64,000 nucleotides of DNA, from assembly GCF_001999765.1 (NCBI RefSeq), contig NZ_KV908322.1, positions 362,879-426,878 on the forward strand, written 5' to 3'. The notes beneath the pieces are model-generated. The model had not been told where the DNA came from. It saw only the letters and a list, made by a program, of their open reading frames with translations, and searched no databases. Positions 23,053 through 33,199 of this stretch are shown piece after piece (the first letter of the stretch is position 1; every line of letters starts with the position of its first letter). The DNA is from Sinomonas mesophila (GTDB taxonomy: Bacteria; Actinomycetota; Actinomycetes; Actinomycetales; Micrococcaceae). The translations under genes were made by a program, and so were the position numbers.

Positions 23053-23805
23053 ATGCCTCTAGGACATGTGTTCCTCTCCGAAGTGCTCGGGACGAGCATG
23101 CTGACGCTGCTCGGCTGCGGCGTCGTCGCCAACGTCGTGCTCAAGGGCACCAAGGGCCACGCCGGCGGCTTCCTCATGATCACGTGGGGGTGGGGCATCG
23201 CCGTGTTCTCCGGCGTCTACGTCGCCGCGGCGTCCGGCGCCCACCTCAATCCCGCCGTGACCCTCGGCCTGCTCGCCAACGGAAGGGCCGAGTACGCGCC
23301 CGGCGTCGCCGTCGACCCCGCCTCGACTCTGGCCTACCTCGTGGGCGAAGTCGCCGGCGCGTTCCTCGGCGCCGTCGTCTGCTGGCTCGCGTACAAGCAG
23401 CACTTCGACCACGAAGAGAACCCGGCCATGAAGCTCGGCACGTTCTCCACGGGGCCGGCCATCGGCTCGGCGCCCTGGAACCTGCTCACCGAGATCATCG
23501 GCACGTTCGTCCTCGTGCTCGTCGTCCTCTCGTTCGGAGGGACCCCGTCGGGCCTCGGGCCGCTCGCCGTCGCGCTCCTCGTCGTCGGCATCGGCGTCTC
23601 CCTCGGGGGGCCGACCGGCTATGCGATCAATCCCGCCCGCGACCTCGGTCCCCGCATCGCCCACGCCATCCTGCCGATCAGGGGCAAAGGGCCGAGCAAC
23701 TGGAGATACTCGTGGATACCGATCGTCGGCCCGACCGTCGGCGGCGTCGCCGCCGGACACGTCGCGCTGTGGACGCCGGGCGTCCTCGCGTCCGTCGTCC
23801 ACTAG
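23053..23805 (+). CDS. glpF: Glycerol uptake facilitator (aquaglyceroporin)
   Basis: A MIP-family channel of 250 aa with six membrane helices and two half-helices carrying the NPA motifs: HLNPAVTLGL near residue 65 and AINPARDLGPR near residue 192. The Asp after the second NPAR is the marker of glycerol-type (GLP) channels rather than pure water channels. ATG 23053 with AAAGGAG upstream. It supplies glycerol to GlpK. Confidence 0.95.
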   Translation: MPLGHVFLSEVLGTSMLTLLGCGVVANVVLKGTKGHAGGFLMITWGWGIAVFSGVYVAAASGAHLNPAVTLGLLANGRAEYAPGVAVDPASTLAYLVGEVAGAFLGAVVCWLAYKQHFDHEENPAMKLGTFSTGPAIGSAPWNLLTEIIGTFVLVLVVLSFGGTPSGLGPLAVALLVVGIGVSLGGPTGYAINPARDLGPRIAHAILPIRGKGPSNWRYSWIPIVGPTVGGVAAGHVALWTPGVLASVVH

Positions 23806-23870
23806 CACCACAGCCTCACCTCTGTCCCACGTCCTTCCTCCCACCGCAGACTCATCCGAAGGAGCCATGA

Positions 23871-25406
23871 ATGTCTGAGCAGGAATCGCCTCAGGGCGCG
23901 TACGTCATCGCGATCGACCAGGGCACGACGAGCACGCGCGCGATCGTCTTCGACCACTCGGGCGGAATCGTCTCGACCGGCCAGCTCGAGCACGGGCAGA
24001 TCTTCCCGCAGGCGGGCTGGGTCGAGCACGATCCCCGCCAGATCTGGGACAACACGCGCGAGGTCATCGGCCAGGCCCTCTCGAAGGCCAACCTCACCCG
24101 CCACGACATCGCCGCCGTCGGCATCACGAACCAGCGCGAGACGGCGGTGGTGTGGGACAGGACGACGGGCGAGCCCGTCTACAACGCGATCGTGTGGCAG
24201 GACACGCGGACCCAGGGCATCGTGGACCATCTCGCGGCCGACGGCGGCGTCGACCGGTTCGCGAAGAAGACCGGGCTTCCGCTCGCCACCTACTTCTCAG
24301 GGACGAAGATCGCGTGGATCCTCGACAACGTCGAGGGCGCCCGCGCCCGGGCCGAGGCGGGCGACCTCCTCTTCGGCAACACCGACGCCTGGGTCCTCTG
24401 GAACCTCACGGGCGGCACCGACGGCGGAGTGCACGTCACGGACGTCACCAATGCGTCCCGCACGCTGTTCATGGACCTCGAGGCCCTTGCCTGGGACCAG
24501 GAGATCCTCGACACGTTCGGGGTCCCGGCGTCCATGCTGCCGGAGATCAGGTCCTCGTCCGAGGTCTACGGGACCGTGCACGGCTCGCAGCTGCTGCGCG
24601 GGGTCCCCGTCGCGGGGATCCTCGGCGACCAGCAGGCGGCCACGTTCGGCCAGGCGGCCTTCGGCACCGGCGAGGCCAAGAACACGTACGGCACGGGCTG
24701 CTTCCTCATCTTCAACACCGGCGAGGAGATCGTCCACTCGCAGAACGGCCTGCTCACGACCGTGGGGTACCGGCTCGGCGACGCCCCGCCGCACTACGCG
24801 CTCGAGGGCTCGATCGCGGTGACTGGATCGCTCGTCCAGTGGCTGCGGGACAACCTCGGGATGATCCAGACCGCGCCGCAGGTCGAGGAGCTCGCCCGCT
24901 CCGTCGAGGACAACGGCGGCGTCTACATCGTGCCCGCGTTCTCGGGCCTCTTCGCCCCCTACTGGCGCCCCGACGCCCGGGGCGCGATCGTGGGCCTCAC
25001 GCGCTTCGCGAACAGGGGGCACATCGCGCGGGCCGCGCTCGAGGCGACGGCCTTCCAGACCCGGGACGTGCTCGACGCCGTCAACGCCGACGCGGGCGTC
25101 CCGCTCACCGAGCTCAAGGTCGACGGCGGGATGGTCGCCAACGACGCGCTCATGCAGTTCCAGGCGGACATCCTCGGCGTCGACGTCGTGCGCCCACGCG
25201 TGATCGAGACGACGGCGCTCGGCGCGGCCTACGCGGCCGGCCTCGCGGTCGGGTTCTGGAAGGACCTCGGCGAGTGCTCCGCCAACTGGGGCGAGGACCG
25301 CAGGTGGAGCCCGTCGATGGACGCAGAGGAGCGGGAGCGCCAGCTGCGGCTGTGGCGCAAGGCGGTGTCCAAGTCCATGGACTGGGTCGACGGGGACGTC
25401 CGTTAG
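23871..25406 (+). CDS. glpK: Glycerol kinase
   Basis: Phosphorylates glycerol to glycerol-3-phosphate and so traps it after GlpF uptake. FGGY-family kinase of 511 aa with the N-terminal [14 protein letters not shown], the substrate-binding [10 protein letters not shown] and [10 protein letters not shown], and the C-terminal signature around [21 protein letters not shown] 23871 has AAGGAG at 23859-23864. A shorter overlapping ATG at 23867 leads to an immediate stop. Last gene of the glp operon. Confidence 0.96.
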   Translation: MSEQESPQGAYVIAIDQGTTSTRAIVFDHSGGIVSTGQLEHGQIFPQAGWVEHDPRQIWDNTREVIGQALSKANLTRHDIAAVGITNQRETAVVWDRTTGEPVYNAIVWQDTRTQGIVDHLAADGGVDRFAKKTGLPLATYFSGTKIAWILDNVEGARARAEAGDLLFGNTDAWVLWNLTGGTDGGVHVTDVTNASRTLFMDLEALAWDQEILDTFGVPASMLPEIRSSSEVYGTVHGSQLLRGVPVAGILGDQQAATFGQAAFGTGEAKNTYGTGCFLIFNTGEEIVHSQNGLLTTVGYRLGDAPPHYALEGSIAVTGSLVQWLRDNLGMIQTAPQVEELARSVEDNGGVYIVPAFSGLFAPYWRPDARGAIVGLTRFANRGHIARAALEATAFQTRDVLDAVNADAGVPLTELKVDGGMVANDALMQFQADILGVDVVRPRVIETTALGAAYAAGLAVGFWKDLGECSANWGEDRRWSPSMDAEERERQLRLWRKAVSKSMDWVDGDVR

Positions 25407-25450
25407 CGTAGGCGGCCATCGATCACGGCGGTTTGCAGACCCGCCACGTG

Positions 25451-25481
25451 GAAGGGGCGGCACGTCATGTGCCGCCCCTTC
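25451..25481. terminator. Terminator after glpK
   Basis: A perfect 13-base-pair stem: GAAGGGGCGGCAC (25451-25463), a 5-base loop, and GTGCCGCCCCTTC (25469-25481), followed by TCGCTGTTC. It lies between the converging glpK and secreted-protein genes and can serve both strands. Confidence 0.8.
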
Positions 25482-25511
25482 TCGCTGTTCGGATGGTGCC
25501 AGAGGTCGAGG

Positions 25512-26408
25512 CTACTCGACCTGGGCAGGCGCGGTCTTGGCGTAGACGCTGCGGCTGACTGTATAGCCGCGTGCGTCCTGCTCGAGTGCCTGCGAGTTCA
25601 CCTCGTTGAGCTGCGCAGCGCTCAGCGTGGTGATCTGCACGAGATCCATGAATTCCTGATCCGTGCCGCCCACGGCGGTGACCTTCACCAATCCCGTGCC
25701 CTTCGAATAGAACTTCCGCTGGTGCCCGGCCTCGGGAGGATCCAACGGGTTGTACTCATCAATGACCAGAACATCGTTGTAGCAGCCCGTCGGTACGCAC
25801 ACGTGCTGGTTCTTCTGGATGACGTTGCCGCAGTCCAGGAAGTCGACCTTCGGTGCGTAGGCCTGAACGTAGTCCGGGGCGCTCAGCGACGGCTTGGCCA
25901 GCATCGCGATGCCGGCCTGCGCCTTGGCAAGGCCATGGATGAACGTGCTGGGCGCTCCGACGAACTCACCGTTCTCGTACTCCTCCGGGTACTCGCCGAA
26001 CAGCCAGACCGTACCGCCACGGGTCTGCGCGAAGAACGCCAGCTCGGATTCCAGCAGCTGACCGTCCTCGTAGTCGCGGTCCCAGAGCACGCGGGTTGTC
26101 ACGCCGTCGATCTCCTTGGTCAGTCCGGTGACGGTGTGGATCACTGAATGAGTGTGGACGCCGTCTGCGGAGGTCACCGTGCCGGTGGTCGTGAACTGCA
26201 TGCCGGGCTCCAGGGCGAACCACGGGTTGTTGATCCGCGGCACGGTCTGGAACGCGGTCGGATCGAAGGTGATGGCCGATCCCGGTCCGCACAGTTCGTT
26301 CGACGTCGTCGCTGCGCCGGCGGGTCCCGCCGTCGCCAGCGTCAACGTGCCCAGCACCAGCAGCAGGGCCGATGTGCCGGCGGTGATCCGGCGTCGCCGA
26401 GTGAACAC
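25512..26408 (-). CDS. Secreted protein of unknown function, linked to RND genes
   Basis: A 298-aa protein with an N-terminal signal peptide (RRRR, hydrophobic stretch, cleavage near AGAA at about residue 33). The mature part has a Cys in ELCGPGSAITFD and further Cys in DCGN, VCVPTGCYND. Characteristic blocks are MQFTTTGTV, VLWDRDYEDGQL, GTVWLFGEYPEEYENG and RKFYSKGTGLVKV. It is the last gene of the RND unit, 29 bases after RND permease A. A paralogue is at 37658 and a broken one at 38732. No catalytic motif recognised; an extracellular or wall-associated accessory to the pump is possible but inferred only from linkage. Confidence 0.8.
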   Translation of the reverse strand: MFTRRRRITAGTSALLLVLGTLTLATAGPAGAATTSNELCGPGSAITFDPTAFQTVPRINNPWFALEPGMQFTTTGTVTSADGVHTHSVIHTVTGLTKEIDGVTTRVLWDRDYEDGQLLESELAFFAQTRGGTVWLFGEYPEEYENGEFVGAPSTFIHGLAKAQAGIAMLAKPSLSAPDYVQAYAPKVDFLDCGNVIQKNQHVCVPTGCYNDVLVIDEYNPLDPPEAGHQRKFYSKGTGLVKVTAVGGTDQEFMDLVQITTLSAAQLNEVNSQALEQDARGYTVSRSVYAKTAPAQVE

Positions 26409-26437
26409 GGATGTCCTTTCACTAGGGTTGGGCCGAA

Positions 26438-29400
26438 TCAGACCGCTGGCTCGGGTTCGGGGCGGCGCTCACGGCGGCTCCGTGGCTTGGCGAACCTGAG
26501 GTACAGCGACGGGACGATGAACAGGTTGACGAGAGTGGAGGACACCAGGCCGCCGAGAATCACGACTGCCATGGGGTGCTCGATCTCGTGTCCTGGGAGG
26601 TTGCCCATGATCACCAGGGGAACCAGCGCCAGGGCCGTTGCCAGCGTCGTCATCAGGATGGGCGAGAGCCGCTCCGCGGCCCCGCGCATGACCAGCGCAT
26701 GGCCGAACTCCTCACCCTCATGCTCCTCCAGATGCTGGCAGTGGTTGACCAGCAGGATGCCGTTGCGCGCGGCGATACCCATGACCGTGAGGAAGCCCAC
26801 CAGCGAGCCCAGGGAGAGGACGCCGCCGCCCAGCATGGCTGCAAGCACGCCTCCCACCAGAGCCACCGGGAGCGTCAGCATGATCAGCGTGGCCAGTCGC
26901 CAGCTGCGGAAGGCCGCCTGCAGGAGCAGGTAGATCGCGATCACCGCGCCGCCTGCGAAGATCAGCAGCCGCTGGGACGCAGCCTGGCGTTCGGCGTACT
27001 CACCGAGGACTTCCGCGTGGACGCCCGTGGGGAACTGGATCGTCGCCAGTCCCGCGTTGAGCTTGTCAACGACTGCCGCCAGGTCGCCTTCCTTGACGTT
27101 GGCGCTGACGTCGATGCGCCGGGAACCACCCGTCCGCTCAATGACGTTCGGCGTCGGCTTCACCTGCACCGAAGCAACGTCCTTGATGCGGATCAGCTGT
27201 CCGGATGGCGTGCTGATCGGAAGGTCTTCGATGCTCGTGACGCTGGTGCGGAGGGCCGGGGCGCTCCAGACCTGCACGTCATAGGCCTTGCCGTCGCGGA
27301 AGACGTCGCCGGCTTCCTCGCCTGCCACCATGGTGGCCGCGGCGCGGCGGACGTCACCGGGCTTGAGCCCGTACTGGCTGGCCTTGGCGAGGTCCACCTC
27401 GACGTCGATCTGCGGTATGTTCACCTGGAGGGACACCTTGGGAGTGATCGCGCCGGGCACGCCGGCCAGGACGGACTTGACCTTGTCGGCCTGCTCGCGC
27501 AGGACCGCCAGGTCGTCGCCGTACACCCGAACGACCACCGCGTAGCCGGTACCGGTCAGCACTTCACGGATGCGTTCCTTCAGGTAGGTCTGCACGTCCC
27601 GCTTGATGCCCGGATAGCCTTCCACGACTTCCTGGATGGAGGCCAGTGTCTTGTCGTAGTCCACTGCAGGGTCGACGCTGATCCAGTTTTCACCGAAGTG
27701 CACGCCCACCACCTCGTCCGCGACCAACGCCTGGCCGATGTGGGAGCCGCAGTTGCGTACGCCGGGGATGGTCATGAGCTCATTGCACGCGGCCTGGCTG
27801 ACCCTGACCTCCTCTGCATTGGACGTTCCCGGCTGCGTGATCCAGTGCATCAGGAAGTCGCGTTCCTTGAATTCAGGCAGCAGGGACTGCCCGAGCAGTG
27901 GCGCGGTCACGATGCCGGCGATGGCCAGCACGCCGACGGCGGCATACCCCGGGATGGGGCGCTTGACCGCGGGCTGGAGGACCTTGTGGTACCAGCGCTT
28001 CAGCACCCTGACCACCGGCGGATCCTTGTCTTCCAGCGGTGCGCGGCGCAGGAAGATGTAGGCGAGTGCCGGGGTCACCGTGAGGGCGACGACCATCGAG
28101 GCCAGCACGGCCAAGGTGTAGGAAATGGCCAGGGGCCGGAAGAAGGCGCCGGTCAGGCCGTCCAGGAAGAAGATCGGCACCGTGGCGGCGATGATGATGA
28201 GCGTCGCGTAGACGATGGGACCGCGGACTTCGATGGAGGCATTCACCACCACCCGCGCCGTCATGGAGCCGTCCCCTGCCGCGCGGTGCTTTCGGAGGCG
28301 CCGGACGATGTTTTCGACGTCGATGATGGCGTCATCGACGACGACCCCCACGGCAATGACCAGGCCGGCCAACACCATGGTGTTGACCGTGCCTCCTGTC
28401 CAGTAGAGGACCAGGGCGGCGGCCAGGAGGGACAGCGGGATGGCGACGACGCTGACAAAGGCCGTGCGCCACTGGAACAGGAAGAGGGCGAGCACCAGGA
28501 TGACCAGGAGGCAGCCGAAGAGGAGCGCCAGGCCGAGGTTGTTGATGGATTCCTCGATGAAGGTGGCCGGCCGGAACAGGGTGGTGTCCACCTTGATGCC
28601 GCTGAGGCCAGGTTCGATCTGCTTGAGCGCTTCCTCAACGCCCTTGGTGACCTCCACCGTGTTGCCCCACGGCAGCTTCTCCACGATCAGCATGAGGCCG
28701 GGCCCACCGTCGATCACGGCATCACCGATCAGCTGCTGGTGGTCCTCGACGACGTCTGCCACGTCGCCGAGCTTCACTGCGCCTCCGGGCCGTTCCTCCA
28801 CGGGAACCTGGGCGAGGTCCTCCGGGCTGGTGATGGCCTGGACGTGTCGGATGCCGAGGGACTGGTTGCCCGTCTCCAAGGCACCGCCTGTCCCCGTGAG
28901 GGAACCAGGTGTGTACTGGAGGAGGCCGGAGTCGAGGGCTTCCGACGTCGCGGTCATCACCGACTCCAGACTGACATTGTGCTGCTGCATCCGCACGGGA
29001 TCCGACTGCACCACGAGCATCTGGATCCGTTCACCCCAGATGGCCACGTTGGCCACCCCCGGCACCCGAAGCAAGTGCGCCCGGATGTTCCAGTAGGTGA
29101 TCATGGACATCTCGATGAGGGATCGGGTGTCCGAGGACAGGCCGATCTTCATCACCCGGCTGGTCGAGGACAGGGGCTGCAGCATGATCGGAGGGGCTGC
29201 CCAGGTGGGTAGCGTCGGCAGGACCTGGGCCATTCTTTCGGACACGAGTTGTCTGGCGGCCACCTGGTCCGTGCCCGGCTTGAAGAGCAGGAGGACGGAG
29301 GACAGCTGGGGGACAGACTTGGAGCGGAGCTCGGTCAGGCCCTCGATGCCGTTGAAGGCCTCCTCGAGTGGCACGGTGACGAGCTCTTCGACCTCGGAGG

Positions 29401-29569
29401 CCGTCAGGCCAAGGCAGGCCGTCTGGACCTCGACGCGTGGCGGAGCGAACTCCGGGAACACATCCACGGACGCCGTGCTCAGCTGGGCGCTTCCCACCAC
29501 CATGAGCACCGCTGCGAGCGCCAGGATGATTGAGCGGAACCTCAGGCTGGCGGCAACAATGCGGCGCAT
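26438..29569 (-). CDS. RND family efflux permease A (CusA/CzcA-like)
   Basis: A 1043-aa inner-membrane RND transporter with the usual order: one N-terminal helix, a large extracytoplasmic loop, a helix cluster, a second loop and a second cluster. The helix-4 proton-relay segment is VVVDDAIIDVEN (about residues 408-420), close to the heavy-metal-efflux type. It lies one base after the lipoprotein gene (stop TGA then C then ATG), so they are cotranscribed. Heavy-metal or hydrophobic substrates are possible; without a tripartite outer-membrane partner in a Gram-positive the transport route is unclear. Confidence 0.9.
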   Translation of the reverse strand: MRRIVAASLRFRSIILALAAVLMVVGSAQLSTASVDVFPEFAPPRVEVQTACLGLTASEVEELVTVPLEEAFNGIEGLTELRSKSVPQLSSVLLLFKPGTDQVAARQLVSERMAQVLPTLPTWAAPPIMLQPLSSTSRVMKIGLSSDTRSLIEMSMITYWNIRAHLLRVPGVANVAIWGERIQMLVVQSDPVRMQQHNVSLESVMTATSEALDSGLLQYTPGSLTGTGGALETGNQSLGIRHVQAITSPEDLAQVPVEERPGGAVKLGDVADVVEDHQQLIGDAVIDGGPGLMLIVEKLPWGNTVEVTKGVEEALKQIEPGLSGIKVDTTLFRPATFIEESINNLGLALLFGCLLVILVLALFLFQWRTAFVSVVAIPLSLLAAALVLYWTGGTVNTMVLAGLVIAVGVVVDDAIIDVENIVRRLRKHRAAGDGSMTARVVVNASIEVRGPIVYATLIIIAATVPIFFLDGLTGAFFRPLAISYTLAVLASMVVALTVTPALAYIFLRRAPLEDKDPPVVRVLKRWYHKVLQPAVKRPIPGYAAVGVLAIAGIVTAPLLGQSLLPEFKERDFLMHWITQPGTSNAEEVRVSQAACNELMTIPGVRNCGSHIGQALVADEVVGVHFGENWISVDPAVDYDKTLASIQEVVEGYPGIKRDVQTYLKERIREVLTGTGYAVVVRVYGDDLAVLREQADKVKSVLAGVPGAITPKVSLQVNIPQIDVEVDLAKASQYGLKPGDVRRAAATMVAGEEAGDVFRDGKAYDVQVWSAPALRTSVTSIEDLPISTPSGQLIRIKDVASVQVKPTPNVIERTGGSRRIDVSANVKEGDLAAVVDKLNAGLATIQFPTGVHAEVLGEYAERQAASQRLLIFAGGAVIAIYLLLQAAFRSWRLATLIMLTLPVALVGGVLAAMLGGGVLSLGSLVGFLTVMGIAARNGILLVNHCQHLEEHEGEEFGHALVMRGAAERLSPILMTTLATALALVPLVIMGNLPGHEIEHPMAVVILGGLVSSTLVNLFIVPSLYLRFAKPRSRRERRPEPEPAV

Positions 29570-29570
29570 G

Positions 29571-30038
29571 TCAGTGTGCCGTGTCGAATTCGGCGCCGAA
29601 GAGCTCGGCCGCTGCTGTGGTGACGATCACCGTGTCCACGGATGGCCCGGCGGAAGCGAACACCGTGCCACCTTCGATGCGGATAACAGTCACCGCCTGC
29701 CGCTGGTAGACCCTCGGCTCGGGATTTGCGTAGACCCACGTTCCGCCCTTGGCGTCGTAGAGCAGGGCTTCGTAAGGCAGCGTGACCGCCACCCCCTCCG
29801 ATCCTGCCTGGACTGTCGCGGTCTGGAGGTCCAGCCGGTCAATGGCCTTTTCGGACAGGGTGATTTTGGCGATTCCGGTCGAGGCGTTCTTCTCCACCTT
29901 GGCGGGCGGCTCCGCCACTGAGTCCGCGGCCATCGAGGACGTGCCGCAGCCCGATACGAAGAACAACCCGAGCACCAGCCAGAGAGAACTGGCCGCACCG
30001 GCCGCCGCCTGGCGGCCGGTTGAAGGACGACGTGTCAT
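29571..30038 (-). CDS. Lipoprotein with minimal RND adaptor (MFP C-terminal) domain
   Basis: A 155-aa lipoprotein: signal sequence with lipobox FVSGC (Cys near residue 31), then a domain of about 100 residues. IAKITLSEKAIDRLDLQTATV, VTLPYEALLYDAKGGTWVYA and YQRQAVTVIRIEGG match the C-terminal beta-barrel and membrane-proximal parts of membrane-fusion proteins. The coiled-coil hairpin and lipoyl domains of ordinary adaptors are missing, which fits a cell without an outer membrane. ATG 30038 overlaps the stop of RND permease B (ATGA), and its own stop lies next to RND permease A. Confidence 0.8.
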   Translation of the reverse strand: MTRRPSTGRQAAAGAASSLWLVLGLFFVSGCGTSSMAADSVAEPPAKVEKNASTGIAKITLSEKAIDRLDLQTATVQAGSEGVAVTLPYEALLYDAKGGTWVYANPEPRVYQRQAVTVIRIEGGTVFASAGPSVDTVIVTTAAAELFGAEFDTAH

Positions 30039-33000
30039 CTTGCTTCCACCTTTTCCTGCATCGCAGGGAATTCCACACGGTAGATCGCTTCCCAGTCCTC
30101 CGGGCCATGTTCGGGACCGAACCACAGCAGCACCAGCGGGACTACCAGGAGAGCGAAGAGCGTCGTGGTCACCAGACCACAGAGGATGATGAGTGCCATC
30201 GGCGCCACGACGGCCGAGCCCGCCGCCCCGCCAAGCAGCGCGATCGGGACGAGCGCTATGGCTGTGACGGCAGCGGCTTTGAGCACCGGAACGACGCGTT
30301 CCCTGGCTGCCGCCATGACCACCGTGGCGCGGGAGGCGTCGGCCTGCTCGCGCCAACCGCGGTCGCAGGCTGCGGCAAAGACCGCCGTGTTGCGGACCAC
30401 AATGCCCAGCAGGACGGCGAGCGCTGCCAGCGAAATCCAGGACACGGAGCGTCCAGCCAGGAACGCAGCCAGGAAGCCGCCTGACAGCGCTGCCGGGAAG
30501 CCGAGGAAGGCAGCCACCGCTGTCTTCCAACTGCGGACGGCAGTCTGGACCAGGAGCAGCACGCCGATGAGGGCGGCGGCCCCGATGCCCATGGCGAGCA
30601 GCCCAGCGTTCTGTTGCTCGGCGTACTTCGTCGTGATCTCGGCGTGGTACTCCACCGGGAACTGCACGGTCTGGATAGCGGCTCGGATATCGCGTTCGAC
30701 ATCGCCCAGGGGGCGGCCTCGGACGTCAGCGACGATATCGATGTACCGGATCGAGGCGCTGTGGTGGATGACTGTTTCACTCGACACGATCCGGACCTGG
30801 GCGATGTCGCCGAGCTTCACATGACCACCATCGGGCGTGTCGATGAGAAGATCGCGCAGGCTGGTCAGGTCGTCCCGGACGTCCGGCGTGCCGCGGACCA
30901 CCACTTCGAAGACCTTTTGCTGTTCGAAGAGGTTGCCCACCACGATGCCCTGCATCAGGGTGGCTGCTGCCCGTCGTGCGTCGCCGGGCTTGATGCCGAC
31001 CTTCTGGGCCGCGGTCAGATCCACCTCGACCTCCAGGACGGGAAGCCGGGTGGTGGAGTTGATGCGAGGCGAATCGAGTCCCTGGATGCCGCTGATGGCC
31101 CTGTGGACTTCCTCGGCCTTTTCGCGGAGGACGTTCATTTCCGTGCCAAAGACGCGGACCGCGAAGCCGGGCTCTACGCCGGAGCGCACTTCCCCGACCT
31201 GCTGCTGCGAGTAGCTGATGACGTTGTGCGCGATGCCCGGGTAGCCGCTGACGACGTCCCTGACGGCGCTTTCAACCTGCGAGTAGTCAGCGTTCTGGGC
31301 TACGGAGACCCACAGCTCCGCTGAGCTGTTTCCGACCACTTGGTCGGAGGTGATGGCGCGTCCAACATGGCCGCCCACGCTGGTGACGCCGGGAATGGTA
31401 CGCAGCTCGTCCGCGGCCCTGGCCGCGATCCGGCTCACTTCCGAGGTGGACGTCGCCGCCATGGCATCCCACTGAATCAGGACGGTGCGGTCCGGCAGCG
31501 TCGGCACGACTGCACGGTCGCCGCCCAGTTGCGACGCGACCAGGAGCCCCGCGAGTCCGACGACGGCGACGGCCGCCACAACGACGGCAAGCATGTTGCG
31601 TCCACGGTCCAGGGCCTGGTCGTAGTAGCGGTGGACGGTCTCGAAGCGGCCCGGCCCAGGCCGTTCGACCGCATGGCGCTTCATCAGCAGATGCACCATG
31701 ACGGGGGTGACACCGATGCCGACGATGAAGGCTGCCGCAAGTGCCAAGGCCATGGCCCAGATGAGCGGGCTGAAGAAGGCAACACCAATGCCTGTCGTGA
31801 ACAGGACGGGCACCATCGCCAGAACGACGGTAAGGGACGCCAGCAGCAAGGGCGTGCGCACCCAGCGGACGGCAGCCGTCACGTGCGACTTGAAGTCCCC
31901 GTTCCCTTGGACTCCTGCAGGCCGGGAGCCGCGAAGCTGGGCATGGACATCTTCAACGGTGTCGCCCACGATGAGCGTCACGCCTAGGAGGATGCCCACC
32001 AGAACCGTGACGTTCAGGGTCGCCCCCTGCATGTCCAGAACCAGGACCGCGGCAGTCACCGACGTCGACAGAGCCACGAGGGCTACCAAGGCGGCACGCC
32101 AGCTCCTGAACAGGAGCCAGAACAGGGCAACCAGGATGGCAAGGCTGATCAGCAGGGCGATGCCAAGCCGGTCCACAGTTTCCTGCAGGGCGGAGGCTGG
32201 CCGGTAGATGGAGGTGTCCAGTGCGACGCCCGACAGGCCGGGTTCAAGGTCCTTCAGTGCGGCCTCGACGTCTCCTGTGACCTGGAGCGTGTTGGCGTCC
32301 GGGAACTTCTCAATGACCAGGAGAAGGCCTGGGTCCTGAGCGGCCAGGGCATCGCCGATGAGGGGCTGATGGTCTTCCTTCACCGAGGCCACGTCGCCGA
32401 GGAGTACGGACGGATTCGACTCCTCGACGTGCACCTGGGCGAGTTCCTGCGGGCTGCGGATCGGCAGGACGTGCTGGATGCCGAGGCGCTGGTTCTGCGA
32501 CTCGATGAAGCCGCCGGTGCCCGGAGTCGAGGCCTCGAGGAAGCTCAGGGGTGAGACCCATACCGCGTTGCCCGTGGTCTTCACGATCTGTTCCAGGGTC
32601 ACGCCCTTGTCACGCAGCCTACTGGGATCGACCTCCACCTGGAGCTGCTGTTCACGCTGGCCCCAAATGGATACGTTCGCTACACCCTGGACGCCAAGGA
32701 GGCGCGGCTTGATCTTCCAGCGAGCCAGCACTGACAGGTCAATCCCGGACAGCTGCTGGGAGGACATGCGCACCATGAGCAGCCGGCTCGTGGACGAGAG
32801 AGGCTGCATGATCAGCGGGGGCGAAGAGACGTTGGGCAGGGCGTGCGCCTGCGTCATACGCTCTGCGACCAGCTGCCTGGCACGCATCAAGTCAGTGCCG
32901 GGACGGAAGACGAGTTCGACGGAGGACAGGCCGGGCACCGATTTCGACCGGATCTCCTCAAGCCAGGGAACCCCGTTGAGAAGGTCGGCCTCCATCGGGG

Positions 33001-33199
33001 TTGTAATGAGCTGCTCCACTTCCGTCGCGGACAGGCCAAGGGCTTCTGTCTGGATTTCAACGTGAGCGGGGGCGAATTCCGGGAGGCCGTCGACTGCCAT
33101 ACGAGGAATGTTGACGATTCCGAACCCTATGATCCCCGCCGCGATCGCGAGCACAAGGATGCGGAATTGCAGGCTGAACCGTGTCACCCAGCCGAACAT
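30035..33199 (-). CDS. RND family efflux permease B
   Basis: A 1054-aa RND permease, clearly homologous to permease A (shared VEIQTEALGLSATEVEQLIT and IMQPLSSTSRL blocks). ATG 33199 (MFGWVTRFSLQFRIL) was chosen; a longer frame reaches 33283 but lacks homology. At the helix-4 relay the segment reads LIVGDTVEDVHA: the first Asp of the DD pair is Gly and the Glu of EN is His, so proton coupling may be altered. It is first in the transcript, before the lipoprotein and permease A. Confidence 0.88.
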   Translation of the reverse strand: MFGWVTRFSLQFRILVLAIAAGIIGFGIVNIPRMAVDGLPEFAPAHVEIQTEALGLSATEVEQLITTPMEADLLNGVPWLEEIRSKSVPGLSSVELVFRPGTDLMRARQLVAERMTQAHALPNVSSPPLIMQPLSSTSRLLMVRMSSQQLSGIDLSVLARWKIKPRLLGVQGVANVSIWGQREQQLQVEVDPSRLRDKGVTLEQIVKTTGNAVWVSPLSFLEASTPGTGGFIESQNQRLGIQHVLPIRSPQELAQVHVEESNPSVLLGDVASVKEDHQPLIGDALAAQDPGLLLVIEKFPDANTLQVTGDVEAALKDLEPGLSGVALDTSIYRPASALQETVDRLGIALLISLAILVALFWLLFRSWRAALVALVALSTSVTAAVLVLDMQGATLNVTVLVGILLGVTLIVGDTVEDVHAQLRGSRPAGVQGNGDFKSHVTAAVRWVRTPLLLASLTVVLAMVPVLFTTGIGVAFFSPLIWAMALALAAAFIVGIGVTPVMVHLLMKRHAVERPGPGRFETVHRYYDQALDRGRNMLAVVVAAVAVVGLAGLLVASQLGGDRAVVPTLPDRTVLIQWDAMAATSTSEVSRIAARAADELRTIPGVTSVGGHVGRAITSDQVVGNSSAELWVSVAQNADYSQVESAVRDVVSGYPGIAHNVISYSQQQVGEVRSGVEPGFAVRVFGTEMNVLREKAEEVHRAISGIQGLDSPRINSTTRLPVLEVEVDLTAAQKVGIKPGDARRAAATLMQGIVVGNLFEQQKVFEVVVRGTPDVRDDLTSLRDLLIDTPDGGHVKLGDIAQVRIVSSETVIHHSASIRYIDIVADVRGRPLGDVERDIRAAIQTVQFPVEYHAEITTKYAEQQNAGLLAMGIGAAALIGVLLLVQTAVRSWKTAVAAFLGFPAALSGGFLAAFLAGRSVSWISLAALAVLLGIVVRNTAVFAAACDRGWREQADASRATVVMAAARERVVPVLKAAAVTAIALVPIALLGGAAGSAVVAPMALIILCGLVTTTLFALLVVPLVLLWFGPEHGPEDWEAIYRVEFPAMQEKVEAR

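Noticed and set aside
26576..29212. An 878-residue plus-strand frame across RND permease A
   Set aside because: It is a shadow of the RND gene on the minus strand; its residues are rich in His, Asp and Arg with no family signature.
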